Of a stretch of DNA of 64,000 nucleotides, positions 1 through 11,002 are shown one piece after another. Source of the DNA: Utricularia gibba (Eukaryota; Streptophyta; Magnoliopsida; Lamiales; Lentibulariaceae); NCBI GenBank assembly GCA_002189035.1, contig NEEC01000016.1, positions 806,001-870,000 on the forward strand. Reading direction: 5' to 3'. The first letter of the stretch is position 1. Every line of letters starts with the position of its first letter. The notes beneath the pieces were generated by a model that did not search any database, was not told where the DNA came from, and worked only from the letters and a program-made list of their open reading frames with translations. The position numbers and the translations under genes were made by a program.

Positions 1-1054
1 CCTCTTCCCATCCTTGTTTATTTGTTTCCAAACGTGTCAGCGTTTGAAGCACATCTTTGAGTTCTATGGCAAGAGCCTTTTGATCTTCTTGTGATTGGAA
101 GTGCAATGTTCTCAGATTCTCAAGAGTGCATTCCATCTGAGCACGCCGCAAGTGTTCATCTTTTATGTATTTTTGAAGAGTTTCCAACTCCTCCTGCTTA
201 TCAAAGAGTTGTTGATCTTTCACAGCTATCTTCCGTGCCAGATAATCTGCCTCATTCTTCAGGGATTGCTTTGATATCTTCAACAGGTTATACTTATCTT
301 CAGCATTCTTTAACTTTAAATTTCCAATCAAAACATCATTATTAAGCCGCTTTACTTCCTCTTCAGCACCATATAATTCTTGCTCGAGCCGAATTGCAGA
401 GTCTTCATTCTTCTTGTTCACATCAGAACAAGAATTCTCTTTTCCGACTCCCATCTCAGCAGGAGCCTCTTGAAAGCTCTCAACTTCACTCCCAGCTTTT
501 CTGTCTAGTTCACTCTCAACAATAGTATTCTTCTTATTCTCATTATTTTCACTGGATAGGAGGGTCACATGATTAACAAAATTTCTTCCTTCAACAGATG
601 ATGAAGGATCCTGCCCCAAAACCAAGGGTATTGAAGATGATTCTTCAGCCATTGGAGGGAATGCCTTCGCAAGAGCATAATGTGCATGACGAATTTCTCC
701 TATGGCATGGTTATACCTTTCAGCTAAAGCCCGATAAGCCCTATAAAACTCCTCAACATGTTTCATTAGCTCAGGGCGTTTCTCGTAGTACATTTCAGCT
801 TTTTTTGCAAACGAATCTGCATCTTCTTCAATCAATTTAATCATGGATCCCACTTTAGCATCCATATCTAATGCAGAGGCAACACAGAACATTATTACTA
901 CATCCAAAACATGGAAAATAAAGCAGAAAGTTACTCCCAACACCTCCATCCCACCTGTTAGATTTTCTTGGAGCCATTTTGAGTTCTTTGGAGTATTGTG
1001 GCTATTCCACCACCAAGAATACATGCTCCTTGTTTCAGAAGACAATGTTTCCAT
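1..1054 (-). CDS. NETWORKED (NET/KIP1-like) actin-binding protein, 5' part only
   Basis: NET proteins bind F-actin through an N-terminal NAB domain and link it to membranes; long coiled coils follow. Coding exon 1 is 955-1054, starting at the ATG whose first base is 1054, and exon 2 is 867 down to the window edge. The join gives [20 protein letters not shown], then a [17 protein letters not shown] segment and [20 protein letters not shown], which is a complete NAB domain in about the first 100 residues. After an Asn/Ser-rich linker the rest is Glu/Lys/Leu-rich and coiled-coil-like (for example [18 protein letters not shown]). About 322 residues are visible and the frame is still open at base 1, so the 3' end lies outside. 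I cannot assign a NET subgroup. Family call is firm; the start is supported by the short residue run before the Trp cluster. Confidence 0.9.
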   Translation of the reverse strand, partial: METLSSETRSMYSWWWNSHNTPKNSKWLQENLTGGMEVLGVTFCFIFHVLDVVIMFCVASALDMDAKVGSMIKLIEEDADSFAKKAEMYYEKRPELMKHVEEFYRAYRALAERYNHAIGEIRHAHYALAKAFPPMAEESSSIPLVLGQDPSSSVEGRNFVNHVTLLSSENNENKKNTIVESELDRKAGSEVESFQEAPAEMGVGKENSCSDVNKKNEDSAIRLEQELYGAEEEVKRLNNDVLIGNLKLKNAEDKYNLLKISKQSLKNEADYLARKIAVKDQQLFDKQEELETLQKYIKDEHLRRAQMECTLENLRTLHFQSQEDQKALAIELKDVLQTLTRLETNKQGWEE

Positions 1055-3086
1055 ATTCCCTCAGCAAATTGAAGTCGAAAACACGGCCTTACTCAGTCAA
1101 GGATATGATCATGAAACAGACCTTCCTCCGCAAAAAGGTGGTCCACCTGATGAATCAGGCAACAAAATGCTCAAGAACAACACCAAGTAGGAGCACTTTC
1201 CAATGCAACCCAATAACAGAAACCAATATACAGAAATCTCGCACAAAAATCTAACAGAAAACCAAGCCTCTTTCACTACATACACTTGACTGGTTTTCAC
1301 CTTCCACTACCAACAAAAACTAATACATCCATTCAGGAAAGTGAATAAACTCGTCTCCATAACAAAATGGATGAGCTCCATCAACGAAACTAGTAATGAC
1401 CTGAAATGATTCCAAAATTTCAATCAAATCCATTGAAGAGTGAAGCAAACGTTCATGCAAATGCACCTCTAACAAAGAAAAGCGTTGATGTAGCAGCGCT
1501 GCAACAATCCGACGGCGAGGGTCACATCGTTCTCTCCGGCCGGATCTCCATTCTCTTCAATGCGAGTATAGTGTATTCATTAGACGTCCCTCAAGCATCA
1601 TCTTTTCATACAGTATGGTGTTGCCGTGTTGAATTGATTTGGCAGTTGGGATGGGACTCATTTCTATTTTCTTTTATATCATTTACCAAAAATAATTTAA
1701 ATTTCATCGAAATTTCAAGAATTTTCAGTTTATAATATTTGTAAATTTTCATCGAAATATTATTTTTTGTTTCCAATTTAAAATTCAAAATTATTCCGAA
1801 TTTCCTAAGTACAGGGTATATTAAAAAAAAATTAGTCATGTATTTCGGAATAATATTTTTAAAACACCAATTATCAAGCATTTATTGCACGGAATAAAGA
1901 CAGAACAAACCATCAATAGTTGTGTCGGTTCCCACTTGCTATTTGAGGAAAGGGAAATTAATCAATACTCTATGGATAAATTGGGTATTTTTAGTAAAAT
2001 ACATTGTATTGATTTTCTCTCTTAGTCGAATTTCTATAAAAAAAAAGTGTATTTTTAATAGTCCCATGTGCACCCTATTTATTTATTATTTATGGTTTGA
2101 ATTAAATTCCGACAGCATTTAAATATTTTATTAAAGCAAGGGTGATGTAAATAGCCTGGTTTGGTCGTTGGCATGGGAATGGTCCATGTCTACTGTGAAT
2201 GCACTGCCTTGCCCATTTATGTAACATGTCTCCTCTCTCGTTGGGAAGACGGGGGTGTTGGTGGGACCCACAATGGCGGGCTTGGATTGGATGGGTTGGG
2301 CTGGGCTGGCCTCCGAGATGGATTGGGCCGGATCCGTTGGACTCCTTGGACGAGCGTATTAGATGGGGTGGCTTGGCCTCTTTAGACTGGTCCAGTTGGA
2401 CGGATTGGGCTAGCCCATGAAAACGGGTAGGTTAAACTATTCAACTTGATCCATCATGCGTATGATCTATTATAGGTAATCGTAAAAAATGGGTACAAGA
2501 TGTGTTCATAATATACGAGTAGGGACAGACTTAAGTTTAGGCGAATTGAATTTGAAATGTAATTCAATAAGAAAAAAATATATTTTTATCAAATGAGTTG
2601 AACAATCGAATCAATTGGGCTCAATAATTTTGAATTAATATCAATTCGTGTTAGTATATACAAATTATGTAATAATTGGATCATATTGACCCGGGAATGA
2701 GTCTAATATATCGATCTATTGATCAGTTAAATCACAATTTTTTAAAGTGACTCGATAGGTTTGATATGTTATTCATCGAATTCAATCCATGTCCAACTTT
2801 ACCTTGACGAGTAGAAAAGATCGACAAATTAGGTTATTTCGTACACGTGAAGTTAAGGTACATAAGAAATATGGATCATAATAAAAAAAATTAGATACAA
2901 TTAATTACTAGTGATTAATAATTTCTTATATACTTGATTATTTCATTTTCATTTTTCGATGTGAAATTATGTATTCTAACAATTTTCATTCATTTTTCAT
3001 CGTGTTTTTCGAACGGATGGAAACGATATATATATATAAGAGAAAAAGTGATGAAATTTGGGTGAAAAATTCAATCTTGGGATGTC
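1055..3086. other. Intergenic: NET upstream region, GC-rich patch, LTR-like relic
   Basis: No convincing gene. The first few hundred bases are probably the NET promoter and leader. 1650-2150 is AT-rich. 2161-2425 is a G/T-rich patch made of imperfect ttgggctgggctgg-type motifs; its small open frames have no recognisable protein. An LTR-like repeat relic ends near 2980 and is listed separately. Bases 3030-3041 are a short AT microsatellite. Confidence 0.5.
2842..2980 (-). repeat. LTR-like dispersed repeat, copy 1
   Basis: Read on the minus strand from 2980 it begins TGTTAGAATACATAATTTCA, then a CATCGAAAAATGAAA core, then a segment reading atataagaaattattaatca, and later TTAACTTCACGTGTAC. The same order of blocks occurs at 35101-35220 and 41566-41700. 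TGTTA starts followed by an acatcgaaaaatg core are common at plant LTR ends, so this is probably a solo-LTR or TRIM relic. I see no coding remnant and no second LTR. Outer limits are uncertain. Confidence 0.5.
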
Positions 3087-4445
3087 CTACGCCGGGTAAG
3101 GAAGTGTAGCTATGTAGTTGTTTGCAACTGTCCCGATCCACAGCTTCCCATCAGACTCTTTTACTTCACTCACCAGCTTCATCACTTCCCCTTCCTTGTC
3201 TTCCAGAGCATCCACGATCTTCCCCTCTTCATTGAACAGAACCACCATGGTGTGCATCCTCATTCCGGCCATTCTCGCCAAGTACCGCATCGGAATCGGA
3301 AGCCGGAAGTACAGGTTCCTGATCCATGGGTTGTTAACGAAGACCTCCTGTACAGCCGTCCGGCAGCAGTCTACTGCTACCCAAAACTCCCCTTTTTCAT
3401 TCATTCTGATGTTATCTGGGAATCCGGGTAGGTTCAGAACTAGCTCCAATTTGCCCACTTTCGGGCCTGCCAAGAAGTACCTCATCACCCTGCAGTTGGT
3501 CGTCTCTGTCAGGAGAATGGAAGAATGGTCCTTGGAGAGCTGAACTCCATTGGGAAACGACAGTCCTTCCAGCACAACATGTGTCGTTTTTGTGGGGATG
3601 TCGTATCTGAGTAGCCTCCCTGTTGCCTCTCCTTCCAACAATATGAAGAAATGGCTCCTGCATCAGGAAAGAAAAGCATGATGAAAATCTACGTTTTTTT
3701 CTGTTAGCTGAGAATCTGCCATGAACGTCCGTACACTCTGTTGTATCTGCTGCTTGTATCAGTGAAGAAGATTGACCCATTGCTATGGATATCCAGATCG
3801 TTCGCGAACAGGATCGGCTTCCCGCCGGCGTGGGTTGCCAGGGGAGTGGCGACCCCTCCACGGGGACCTACTACTAACAGCCCATGGTAAGCATCTGCGA
3901 CGTACAAGTTCCCTGTCCTCCTGTCGAACCGGAGGCCGAGCGGCCGGCCGCATCTGGCCTCCGACTTCCATTGCTTGTACGTCGTCGAGTCCACGCCTCT
4001 GGAGCATGCTTTCTCCGACCTGTCTTATAACAGCAACCAACTAATTCATGCAAGTTCGCCGGAAACTACCGTGAAATGGATGCTCTGCTTACCAGTTGGG
4101 CGTGACAACGGCGAAGGTCTCCCACCCCAGCTGCTGGCCCATCCACCGCGCGATGCGGCCGTCGGCGAAGCCAGCGTAAGGGCCACGGCCGCGGTCGTCG
4201 AACTCCAAGGACTCCGGGCCGAAGACTTGGTTCTCGAACTCCAAACTCCCGCGTCCCAGCCGGCTAGCCTTGTCCCACGGCCAACTACCCATGACTTCCG
4301 AGTAGGATGCGACGTCGTTCTTCACCGGCCGGAAGTCATGGCCTCCGACAGGGCTGAGTTCCAAAGGATCCATCACTATGAAACCCAGTATCAAGACGAT
4401 GACGGAGAGACATGGGGAGCTCAGTTGCAGAGTCCTCTTCTCCAT
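3087..4445 (-). CDS. Strictosidine synthase-like (SSL) protein
   Basis: Three exons: 4093-4445, 3735-4019, 3087-3657. Together they encode about 402 residues in one continuous frame. I chose the ATG at 4445 (MEKRTLQL) because the frame further upstream has no ATG. An N-terminal hydrophobic stretch (LSVIVLILGFIV) suggests a signal or membrane anchor. Family hallmarks in order are GPYAGFADGRI, CGRPLGLRFD, ADAYHGLLVV, FANDLDIHSNGSIFFTD, FFILLEGEATGRLLRYD, LSFPNGVQLSKD, LPGFPDNIRMNEKGEFWVA and KLWIGTV, forming a six-bladed beta-propeller. The protein resembles the wider plant SSL/APMAP-type group, not true alkaloid-forming strictosidine synthase; its substrate is unknown and a hydrolase role is only inferred. 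It has a long loop (CCRTAVQEVFVNNPW) typical of many plant SSLs. It is divergent to the MYB gene, 0.67 kb away. Confidence 0.9.
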
Positions 4446-5117
4446 CTTCGTCTGCGCAGGTTCTAGAAACTGGATCACTTCATCTCCTAGTTATAGTGAT
4501 CACAGCCTGGAGGCGCTGCGAAATCGATGGCCGATCATGCTTTTTGCAGGAGTCAGTTCGCTGCCTTCTTGGTGCTCCAACATGAACCTCAACGCACAAC
4601 TAAACCCAACCCAACTCGTGCATCTGGATTTAGGGATTTAATTTATTTAGGGTTTTCTATGATTTTTAATTAATAAATAAAAATTTGAAATTAAATACAG
4701 TCAGTAAGGGATTAGTTCAGGTTTAAATAAATCCATCTACATAAATGAAATGAAATAAAATAACTTTAATATGAATATTTAAATAATTTAAAAATGAGGA
4801 ATTTACTTCGTTTCTATACAGTTTTTGAATTGATTAAAATTTAAAAATAAATTAAAATTTTATCATAATTATTATTTTTTATTCAATAATATGTACTATA
4901 TTAATTTCAGTGGTAATTTTAATTTGGAATAAATAGGCGGTTTTTTTTTCTCTTGTTATTTCGTAAATTTGGAGTAAAATCAGGCCCTAAACACTGCGAC
5001 GTCGTTTTGGGTTCCAGGGGTATACTTTTAAAGATCGAAACTTTGGAGGTGAAACGTATCGATTCTCGTTGTGGCCGCTTCGGCCGTTCAAACGCTGATA
5101 CTTTCGGCGGCCGAGCC
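4446..5117. promoter_or_regulatory. Divergent intergenic region between SSL and MYB genes
   Basis: This 0.67 kb separates two genes transcribed away from each other, so it should hold both promoters. The middle (about 4640-4960) is very AT-rich. The part next to the MYB gene is GC-richer. I see no clear individual binding site. Confidence 0.4.
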
Positions 5118-8100
5118 ATGGAGTCCGATTCCGATGATGACTCTTTCGTAGAAGACATGGAAGCACTTAAAAGGGCTTGCTACCTGGTACGTACTGACGC
5201 TGCTGCGGACTCTATTCAGCCGCCTTCCGGCGACGGCGTTGTTTCTGCTGTGAATGCCGCCGAGAAGGTGGAAGAGGATGAATCCAACGGAGAAGAAGAT
5301 CACGACACCCAGTTGCTGCAGAGCATTCAGGATAGATTTTTCTTCTCAGTGGGTTTAATGGAACCTTTGAGGAGGAGGAGGATGGCTTCCTCCACTCTAG
5401 ACTCCGATTACTCCGATTCTGACGATGATTACGAGACCCTCAGGGCTATTCACCGCCGTTTCGCCGCTTATGATGACGGTATATGCTGCCCATGTTCCTC
5501 AAAATTTCCAGCGTTTACTGTTGCTTAGTATTATATGATATTCTGGAGCCGTATCGACTTTATCTAGTATTGCTTCTTTGTGTTAAATTAGTAGTTATGA
5601 TTTTTTCTGGTTTTGGAATTTACCTGATTGTAACATGTATCTTTTTTTCCCCACATAAATGGATCCAGGAGGCTTGAAAAACATCACATCTGATGTTTTG
5701 CAAGGACCCGAGCAGGTTGGTGCCCCTATTCTAGATTCCATAAAGGAAACTTCCAATAGCTCTGTCGAGAGATCTAATGCTCGAGAAGGGTTTGTAAATT
5801 GTGTAGATATCTGTAAACCCATCTCTCAGAAAGAGGCATATGATGGTGCCAATGGAAGTCAGTCATCTGATTTAGTTGAACGGGATCGGCATGCTGATGA
5901 TCTTGCACTGATACCATCTGAACATTCCCACTTTCCAGATTCAGCCCTGACATTTTTTGATGCCATCAAAAAAAATAGATCATACCAGAAACTAATAAGA
6001 GGTAAGATGATACAAATGGAATCCAGGATTGAGGAACTTAGGAAGCTGACTGAGAGGGTCAAAGTTCTGAAGGACTTTCAGCTTGCTTGCAAGAAGAGAA
6101 CAGGACGAGCATTGTCACAGAAAAAAGATGACCGAATTCAGTTGATATCCAAACGTAAAGCGATGGAAAATTTAAAGGTCTGCATTTTGCATAAGCTATA
6201 CACTCTACATTGAAATGTCCGCTGTTTTTTCGGTGGTCTTTCTAGTTGTATCTCTTCATTATTTTTTTCCTTTTCATCTGGGAGTGAGCATGGGCACTTA
6301 AAGCTTTATACTCTAGAATTTTGAAACTAGGACTTTTTATGTGTTTTTGTACCTTACTTGGTCTGCTATCTGGTGATCTCTACCATAAAGAAAACGTGTT
6401 TATCATGATCGAGTTAACATTCAAATAAATCTACGTTCATTCTTAATGAATTTCATGTCTGTTGGTTTATCTCCTGCAGGCCGATGATAAGAAATTATCT
6501 GTCATGTGTAAGGGACCTCCAGAGAACCCACATGTTGCTAATTATAGGCAGGCACTGATGGCATTTGGCATCCCTCTCTGTCGAAAGAGTTGGTCAGAAA
6601 AAGAGAGGGAGAATCTTGTGAAAGGTGTGAAACAACAGTTCCAGGAGTTGTTGCTTTGTCGGTCTGTTGATTTAATCAGGTATGCTTTCTCTTTAAGGAG
6701 ATTGTTGAATATTATATCTGGATGTAGAGAGCTTTTTTTTTTTAAAATTTTTCTCATATCCATTTGGCATATCCATTGTGTGCACATATATGGGTATTTG
6801 AAATAAGATGCCTAAAAGCATTGTGAGCATTTACGTTTTTTTCATCAATATCCAGTAATTTTTGTTCAGCACATTCTAGTATTCATTCGTACTTACTGAG
6901 CATTTTAATAGTACGTATTGAAATATTCATTTTGAAAGAATAAAAGGTTAATGCTACCCACATATTTTAACCCCTCAATCTTTCTCTCTATTTTTTCTCT
7001 ATATTTGCAGTGAAGAAGATGGGTCTGCTAATCCTACTGATCTTGACAGTGTACTATTGTCTATTAAACATGTGGAAATCACCCCCGAAAGAATAAGATC
7101 CTTTTTGCCCAAGGTTAAATGGGAGCAGCTGGCTGCTATGTATCTTCCTGGTCGTACAGGAGATGAATGCCAAACAAGGTAAGCATTCATATGCGTAATT
7201 TCATAGGCTGATGTTATCAAAGGAAAAATTACTGTGTAAGAGTGACATTCTGAGATAAATTCATAAAATGGTAAATATGCTTTTCCGGTAACATATGCTG
7301 GCGATGGCACTTGCATTATCCTTGATTTTTGAGTCGTTTTCCATTATGCATTCAGGTTCCTACTATAATCTTCTGAATTGAGAGGTGCAATTACAAGATC
7401 CGTTGGCACTGTTACGTGGATATTCTCAAAATTCAAATAAGTGATTTCTTGCATGACACTAATTGAAATGGCATTTTTTGAGGTTTTAAACTCTCGGAGG
7501 GTATACCATTTTCGTGGTGCAGTAGCACTTTTTTTGGATTTCTCTCAATGTGGATGGTCTGTGGAGTACAGTTTCAAATGTTTGTATACAAAAGCAGGAG
7601 TATAACATATTGCTACTTAGATTACTTCTAACCTATTTGATCTGTGATTGGTAAACCAGTGCACTTGATTTTCTCTTCTTTTTGTAGGTTCTTAAACTTT
7701 GAAGACCCCTTAATCAATCATGGCCCATGGAATTCAGAAGAGGATAAAAATCTTCTGCACATTATACAGCAGAGAGGGTTAAGTAACTGGATTGAAATCG
7801 CTGCTTCTCTAGGAACAAGTAGAACTCCTTTTCAATGCTTAGCACGCTATCAAAGGAGCCTTAATGCATCAATAATCAAGAGTGAATGGACCAAGGAGGA
7901 GGATAGACAACTTCGGGAAGCTGTAAAGAAATTTGGCACAAGTGACTGGCAACTTGTTGCCTCTGTGATAGAGGGGAGAACAGGCACCCAGTGCTCCACT
8001 AGGTCAGCCAATTAATCCATCTTTTATGGTCTGCATCTTTTGGGGGATGGGGTTAGATTGCTGATTTCATCAATCTAAGTATAGAGGATCTAGTAGCAGC

Positions 8101-10063
8101 TTTCATAAAAATTTACTCACGCGGTTATCAAACTATTCAAAAAGATTAAATTATTAAAACTAAAGTACAAGGTTTATATGATGAGCCATAGCAAGATTCA
8201 AAAAGGTGTGCCGTTTTTTTTATTTTTTATTTGGTGACGAATGCTAGTGATGAAAACCCAGATGGTTGAAAACTCTTCATCCAGCCAAGGAAAGGCAAGG
8301 AAGATGGTCTGAAGAGGAAAAGAAACGATTGGAAGTTGCAGTAATGTTATTTGGACCTCAAGCATGGAACAAAATCGCTAGCTGTGTGCCTGGTCGAACG
8401 GGTGTGCAATGCAGGGAAAGGTAATTTCTATTTTTCACTATTTTCTTGTGTTCTTAAAAATCTGACTTGATAAGAATACTATTGACTGGGCGGTGTCAGA
8501 TGGTCCAACTGCTCAAACCCCTCTCTCACTGTAGCTCCATGGAGTGATGAAGAAGATCGAAAATTGGAAGCAGCAATATCGAAACATGGATACTGCTGGG
8601 CAAAGGTTGCTCTGTGTATTCCTCCTCGCACGCGCAGTCAATGTTTGAGGTTAATAAAACCCAATGTGGAAACCTTTATCACTTTTGGTTGTTTTTCACT
8701 ACCCTTTCACTTAGATGTTATCATAAATCTGTTTCCAAAATTTTAGGAGATGGAAGGTCTTGTATCCTGATGATGCACGAAGGCGTCAAGAGGCGAGGAA
8801 GATGCAGAAAGTTGCACTTATATCAAATTTCGTTGACAGGGAGAAGGAAAAGCCTAATCTGAGACCTACTGACTTTATAATGCCAGTAACACTTGCTATA
8901 GGATCCAGTTGCAGTGAACCTTCACAGCAAAAAAAGAGAAAATCAAGGTAATTTGGGAGTTCTCAATGTCTTATGGATCATTCATTTCAATACATATGAC
9001 CATTGTGCTTGGGCTTGTGCAGGTCAAAGAAAGCCAATAATGATGCTGAGAAAGGACATCTATCTCGGTAAGCCAACTGCTGTGGAGGTATTGTTTAGTG
9101 CAACTGCGTGTAGCGGTTACTTATCCTTCTTGTTGCAACGGCAGTGAGAATGGCTGCAACGAAGTTCCAATGCTAACGGATAGAATTGAGATTGAAAACT
9201 CAGCATCTGCTACTGAACCCCCAGCTAGAAGTGGAAAACGCACTGCGTCAAAGAAGCAAAAGGTAGATCCTTCATGCACTCACCTGCAGCCTGGTCCAAA
9301 TATGTCAGTTCTAGAGATGCCAAATGCCGAAAGAATGAATTCTTTTGCTGGCGAATCTAATGGCACACCATCCCGGAATAGATCAGAATGTGCAGGCGAA
9401 TCTAGAGGTTTACCATCACGGAGGAGCTCAGAATCTGCAAACACCAACCCTTTATGTGATGCAAGAGAAAGAATTATTGAATCAAATACTTGTGCATCTG
9501 AGGCGATTGCACAACAGGAACCAGAGAGAGAAGATGATGGAGAAGTTAGGCCATCATCTTGTGCCAACACTTCCTTGCTCAACTATCAGATAGTGGAACA
9601 GTCAACTACTGGAGCTAAAGCTCAAGGAAAGTTCATTACCGTCGACCGAGAAACCTGCTCAGGTGGTGCTACAACTCCATCTGCGGATCTTGATTGTTCT
9701 ACTCCCACTTCAGCTCCTACAGATATCTCGATCAAGGATGGTGATGACAGGGGGAGATCCCTTTCTAGTAAGCTCAGTCTTGCTCCTTATCACCCCTCAG
9801 AAGAGTCCACATTGACGGTTTCCAACGACTCCGCCGCGTTCGCCGGTTGGCAATCCGACAGCGGAACACTCCCACAGCTGCAAAATGGTGAAACACATCC
9901 ACCTCGCAGAAAGGTTGGTTCAAAAACGAAGAAGAAAAGCGGCATCCGCCCGCATCCAGGCTCGAGCAGCTGTGATCACCATAAGAAGGCGCAGCAAACA
10001 GAAGATGAAGTCGGAGATGATACTCTTCTCTCCGAGTTCTACAGCAGGATCAAGAGGAAGTAA
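5118..10063 (+). CDS. SNAPC4-like 4R-MYB transcription factor (MYB4R1 type)
   Basis: Ten exons: 5118-5478, 5669-6177, 6480-6679, 7011-7178, 7688-8002, 8262-8420, 8500-8649, 8747-8947, 9023-9067, 9145-10063. All joins keep frame and give about 1008 residues. It has an acidic N-terminus (MESDSDDDSFVEDMEAL), then a MYB half-repeat (WEQLAAMYLPGRTGDECQTR, about 395-415) and four full MYB repeats at roughly 428-640, opening GPWNSEEDKNLL, SEWTKEEDRQLR, GRWSEEEKKRLE and APWSDEEDRKLE. Half repeat plus four repeats is the layout of animal SNAP190/SNAPC4, which binds the snRNA-gene proximal element and recruits Pol II or Pol III. In plants this is the 4R-MYB class. The last 300 residues are Ser/Thr/Pro-rich, low complexity, with basic patches near the end. 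The snRNA-promoter role here is inferred from family only. Class call is very secure. Confidence 0.93.
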
Positions 10064-11002
10064 AAGAGCGTCTTGTGTTCCTTTCTACTGGGCTGTGGTG
10101 CATACGCTTTCGGGTGTTAATTTGATTTTTGAGAAATTTTGATTTTACAATAAATGTGCTTTTTCTGGTTTAATGAGACCAGGTCAACACCAACTTCAAA
10201 ATCATATGATGTTATGAGTATAAATCATGACTATTTGAAATATATTAAACATAATGATCCTTTTTTATATGATATTATATATTTTATATATTCAATTTTT
10301 ATGATTTTATATATTTTTTTAGATAAAAAACTTATTTTTATATTTAAGTATGTTTTTATTTCATCTGTAATCAATATAGTATATTATCATAAAATTTTGA
10401 TTTTATATTTTATTTTTAGATACTTAAGATCTATTTATTTTAACTTCTGCTTTAAATTAAATGTTTTTGAAGTGATTTTTATTAAAAACATAAACAATTT
10501 TTGATTTTTTTGAAAAATAAATATTGAAGTGCTTTAATTTTTTTTTAAGCATATTCATATCCGCTTCTATAACTTTTGAATCAATTTTTTTAAAATGCTT
10601 TTAATGAAATGGAAATAAACAGAGCCTTAATATACCCGTTGAATATCTCATTATCACATTATTAACATGAGATCAGGTTTGATTATGATATTACATTATA
10701 AGAATGTGATAATTTTTTTAAAAATAAAATAAAAGATGTAATACAAAAATGAAATTTCATTTGATTTAATATTTTTTGAAATAAATATTTAAAAAAAACA
10801 TGGTGTGATCGGAAAGCATTGGTGAAAACGGTTTAGGGTTTTTTGGGTTTATTTGGTTTTGTGCGTGTTGTTTTCTAATGACAACTCAGAAACAGAACGG
10901 ATGCGGATATTTAATTTACATTCTTTTTCAAATGCGATACGCTACAGCTTCTTCCTCCATCACATGCCCTTTTTCTCCCTCGCTCCATCTCCTCCGCCAT
11001 TC
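10064..11002. other. Intergenic: MYB 3' end and receptor-kinase promoter
   Basis: The first hundred bases are probably the MYB 3' untranslated region. From about 10200 to 10810 it is very AT-rich with long T and A runs and no plausible gene; an open frame at 10154-10504 is a composition artefact. About 10810-11002 is likely promoter and leader of the receptor kinase, turning pyrimidine-rich close to the start codon. Confidence 0.4.

Noticed and set aside
2161-2420. Two overlapping open frames rich in Gly/Trp/Leu
   Set aside because: They come from an imperfect G/T-rich repeat; no start context, splice partners or known protein.
3412-3861. Overlapping plus- and minus-strand frames across the SSL gene
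   Set aside because: Shadows of the GC-rich SSL coding exons; they lack the family motifs seen in the chosen frame.
10154-10504. 116-codon open frame in AT-rich DNA after the MYB gene
   Set aside because: Phe/Ile/Tyr/Lys-only composition typical of random AT-rich sequence; no family resemblance.
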